64,000 bases of DNA from Nostoc sp. S4 (lineage in GTDB: Bacteria > Cyanobacteriota > Cyanobacteriia > Cyanobacteriales > Nostocaceae), in the NCBI GenBank assembly GCA_029379225.1, contig JAQYWR010000022.1, positions 55,808 through 119,807 of the forward strand, written 5' to 3'. The notes under the pieces were generated by a model, which was not told where the DNA came from, searched no databases, and saw nothing but the letters and a program-made list of their open reading frames with translations. Position numbers and translations under genes: made by a program. This document shows, in pieces, positions 62,886 to 64,000 of the stretch. Every line of letters starts with the position of its first letter. Position 1 is the stretch's first letter.

Positions 62886-63165
62886 AAACCCCACTAGGAA
62901 ATAATCGTTAAGGAATAGTACATATTTGAATTTTCAAAACACTGAGTTATCCGAGCGATCGCCAGTTTATATTGATTGATTTTTCAGATTCAAAATAGCA
63001 TAGTAAAAGCAACAAAAGCATTCTATTTGAAGGGCTGCAAGCTTGCCCTAAAGCTTTTATTGGAAATAAAATTCAGTACGAGTCCATATTCAAAGGCTGT
63101 GCTACACTTATCCATATAAGGATTATGTTCGGTTGAGTAACTCGTTTTGATTTCTAAAAAGCGTC

Positions 63166-63204
63166 TCTCCGAATTTAACTCTCTACACTCCCTAAATTCG
63201 GAGA
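63166..63204 (+). promoter_or_regulatory. Hairpin hiding the rbpA ribosome-binding site
   Basis: TCTCCGAATTTA at 63166-63177 pairs without mismatch with TAAATTCGGAGA at 63193-63204 around a 15-base loop. The GGAG at 63200-63203 in the second arm is the Shine-Dalgarno sequence, 6 bases before ATG 63210. Folding would block translation; opening by temperature, a protein or an RNA would allow it. Confidence 0.75.
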
Positions 63205-63209
63205 CTCTT

Positions 63210-63518
63210 ATGTCAATTTACATTGGTAACCTGTCCTATCAGGTTACGGAAGAAGACCTAAAACAGGCTTTTGCAGAATACGGAACGGTAGCCCGTGTTC
63301 AATTACCCACAGATAGAGAAACGGGTAAACCGCGTGGGTTCGCTTTTGTGGAAATGAAAACAGATGCAGAAGAACAAGCTGCGATTGACGCACTTGATGG
63401 TGCTGAATGGATGGGACGTGATTTGAGAGTAAACAAAGCTAAACCACGTGAGGAAAGAAACAATTCCTCTCGTGGTAGCTGGGGTGGTGGCAATGCCCGC
63501 CGCAACCGAAACTACTAA
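63210..63518 (+). CDS. rbpA: RRM RNA-binding protein, cold-induced Rbp family
   Basis: This 102-aa protein has one RNA-recognition motif, with RNP2 IYIGNL at residues 3-8 and RNP1 RGFAFVEM at 43-50, and a short Gly/Arg/Asn tail (SSRGSWGGGNARRNRNY). This is the form of cyanobacterial Rbp proteins, single-stranded RNA binders, several of which rise in the cold. The following gene, rpsU, matches the rbpA1-rpsU pair I remember from Anabaena variabilis, where the 5' leader controls cold expression. The start is ATG 63210 with GGAG 6 bases upstream; the open frame continues upstream but that part is leader. Confidence 0.93.
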   Translation: MSIYIGNLSYQVTEEDLKQAFAEYGTVARVQLPTDRETGKPRGFAFVEMKTDAEEQAAIDALDGAEWMGRDLRVNKAKPREERNNSSRGSWGGGNARRNRNY

Positions 63519-63552
63519 ATAAATCGATTCCTAAAATCACATCTAGAGTCTC

Positions 63553-63600
63553 CAGCAGAAAAAGCCAAAGGCTCAACTCTGCTGGAATATTTTATTTTGT
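63553..63600 (+). terminator. Terminator or attenuator between rbpA and rpsU
   Basis: TCCAGCAGA at 63553-63561 pairs with TCTGCTGGA at 63580-63588, with an inner AGCC/GGCT pairing, followed by ATATTTTATTTT. It fits a Rho-independent terminator that may set the ratio of rbpA to rpsU transcripts. Confidence 0.8.
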
Positions 63601-63642
63601 ATCTAGTTTTGAATTATTTATCCACATTCAGGAGGAATCAGA

Positions 63643-63837
63643 ATGACACAAGTAGTTTTAGGGGAGAATGAAGGTATTGAATCAGCCTTGCGGAGATTTA
63701 AACGGGAAGTTTCTAAAGCAGGAATTTTCCAAGATATGAGAAAGAAACGTCACTTCGAAACGCCAATAGAAAAAGAAAAGCGTAAAGCAATTGCTAGGCA
63801 CAAGCAACGTCGTAAACAAAATTCTCGTTTTAGGTAA
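63643..63837 (+). CDS. rpsU: 30S ribosomal protein S21
   Basis: S21 is a small basic protein of the 30S subunit that lies near the anti-Shine-Dalgarno end of 16S rRNA. The 64-aa product has the S21 pattern [20 protein letters not shown] near residues 8-27 and the basic tail ([18 protein letters not shown]). A strong AGGAGG stands 8 bases before the ATG. It lies 124 bp after rbpA with a terminator in between. A weak hairpin (AAGAG/CTCTT, 63843-63860) follows. Typical length. Confidence 0.96.
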   Translation: MTQVVLGENEGIESALRRFKREVSKAGIFQDMRKKRHFETPIEKEKRKAIARHKQRRKQNSRFR

Positions 63838-63910
63838 GAATTAAGAGCAATTTTACTCTTCGATTTTACATTCAGCCAGCATCTCTTCATCCTGGCAAAC
63901 TAGTATAAAA

Positions 63911-64000
63911 AAGGGGGCGTTGCTGAACCAAAATATGAATCAAGCGCTCGCCTCAAGCTGGCGGGCGCATAGCGCCCGCAGCGCCACTGAGCCGTGCTTA
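63911..64000. repeat. GC-rich repeat or possible IS end at the window edge
   Basis: GGGGGCGTTGCTGAACC at 63913 resembles an insertion-sequence end. Behind it, GCGGGCGC (63961-63968) pairs exactly with GCGCCCGC (63972-63979) over a 3-base loop. Base composition changes sharply from the AT-rich rpsU flank. The rest is outside the window. Confidence 0.4.

Larger units (their letters stand above)
62821..63209 (+). other. Long leader region of rbpA
   Basis: These 389 bp hold one good promoter at 62858-62885, one weaker -10-like word (TATAAG at 63115-63120), a HIP1 site near 62955 and the ribosome-site hairpin at 63166-63204. If the first promoter is used, the leader is about 320 bases long. No gene is seen. 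Confidence 0.55.

Noticed and set aside
1..64000. CRISPR array
   Set aside because: I found no set of regularly spaced identical repeats; the tandem words in the intergenic regions are contiguous and degenerate.
1..64000. Prophage, restriction or other defence island
   Set aside because: No phage structural, integrase, methylase or toxin-antitoxin genes were recognised in the window.

Overview
The window comes from a filamentous, heterocyst-type cyanobacterium, most likely Nostoc or a close relative. The grounds are: photosystem II gene psbY; an NtcA whose sequence looks essentially identical to the Anabaena/Nostoc protein as I remember it; the cyanobacteria-only families DUF3084, DUF3146 and DUF4079; frequent HIP1 octamers (GCGATCGC); intergenic dispersed repeats of the Nostoc kind; and the cold-regulated pair rbpA-rpsU.

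The first 31 kb is mostly housekeeping in short transcription units on both strands. It holds pilM (type IV pilus), a sugar-binding lipoprotein, folC, psbY (41 aa), a gamma-carbonic-anhydrase-like protein, a double M16 protease, a TPR protein, ruvB, hisF, tRNA-Ala(GGC), an NAD(P)-binding oxidoreductase, an ankyrin protein with 13 repeats, a coiled-coil membrane protein, an amidase, a secreted EndoU-type nuclease and an aldo/keto reductase. Then come DUF3146, a YqgF-like nuclease, DUF3084, ntcA, fabI, hisB and a lone ABC ATPase. Between these lie decayed genes: a frameshifted GNAT acetyltransferase, the N-terminal stub of a family 1 glycosyltransferase, and a 119-bp MITE-like element with a 4-bp target duplication.

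From about 31.9 to 60.0 kb lies a surface-polysaccharide region of the Wzx/Wzy type. In order it has an outer-membrane export protein (Wza-like), a secreted beta-helix protein, a Wzc/BY-kinase, a family 4 glycosyltransferase, an AlgD-like GDP-mannose 6-dehydrogenase, a second family 4 glycosyltransferase, an O-antigen polymerase/ligase, a family 2 glycosyltransferase, a flippase and an initiating polyprenyl-phosphate sugar transferase. A self-contained bimodular NRPS (A-PCP-C-A-PCP-TE, 2002 aa) follows on the opposite strand behind 1.5 kb of AT-rich non-coding DNA. Two membrane glycosyltransferases (GT39/ArnT-like and PIG-V-like) come next. The expected logic is priming, assembly, flipping, polymerisation and export of a polysaccharide probably containing a uronic acid made from GDP-mannose. 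Whether the NRPS peptide joins this pathway is unknown. The polysaccharide genes look AT-richer and poorer in HIP1 than the flanks, which fits an acquired or fast-evolving island.

The last 4 kb returns to core genes: rsmI, a PfkB-family kinase, a CysQ-like phosphatase, rbpA and rpsU. A perfect 12-bp hairpin in the rbpA leader buries its Shine-Dalgarno sequence. The window ends in a GC-rich repeat or possible IS end.
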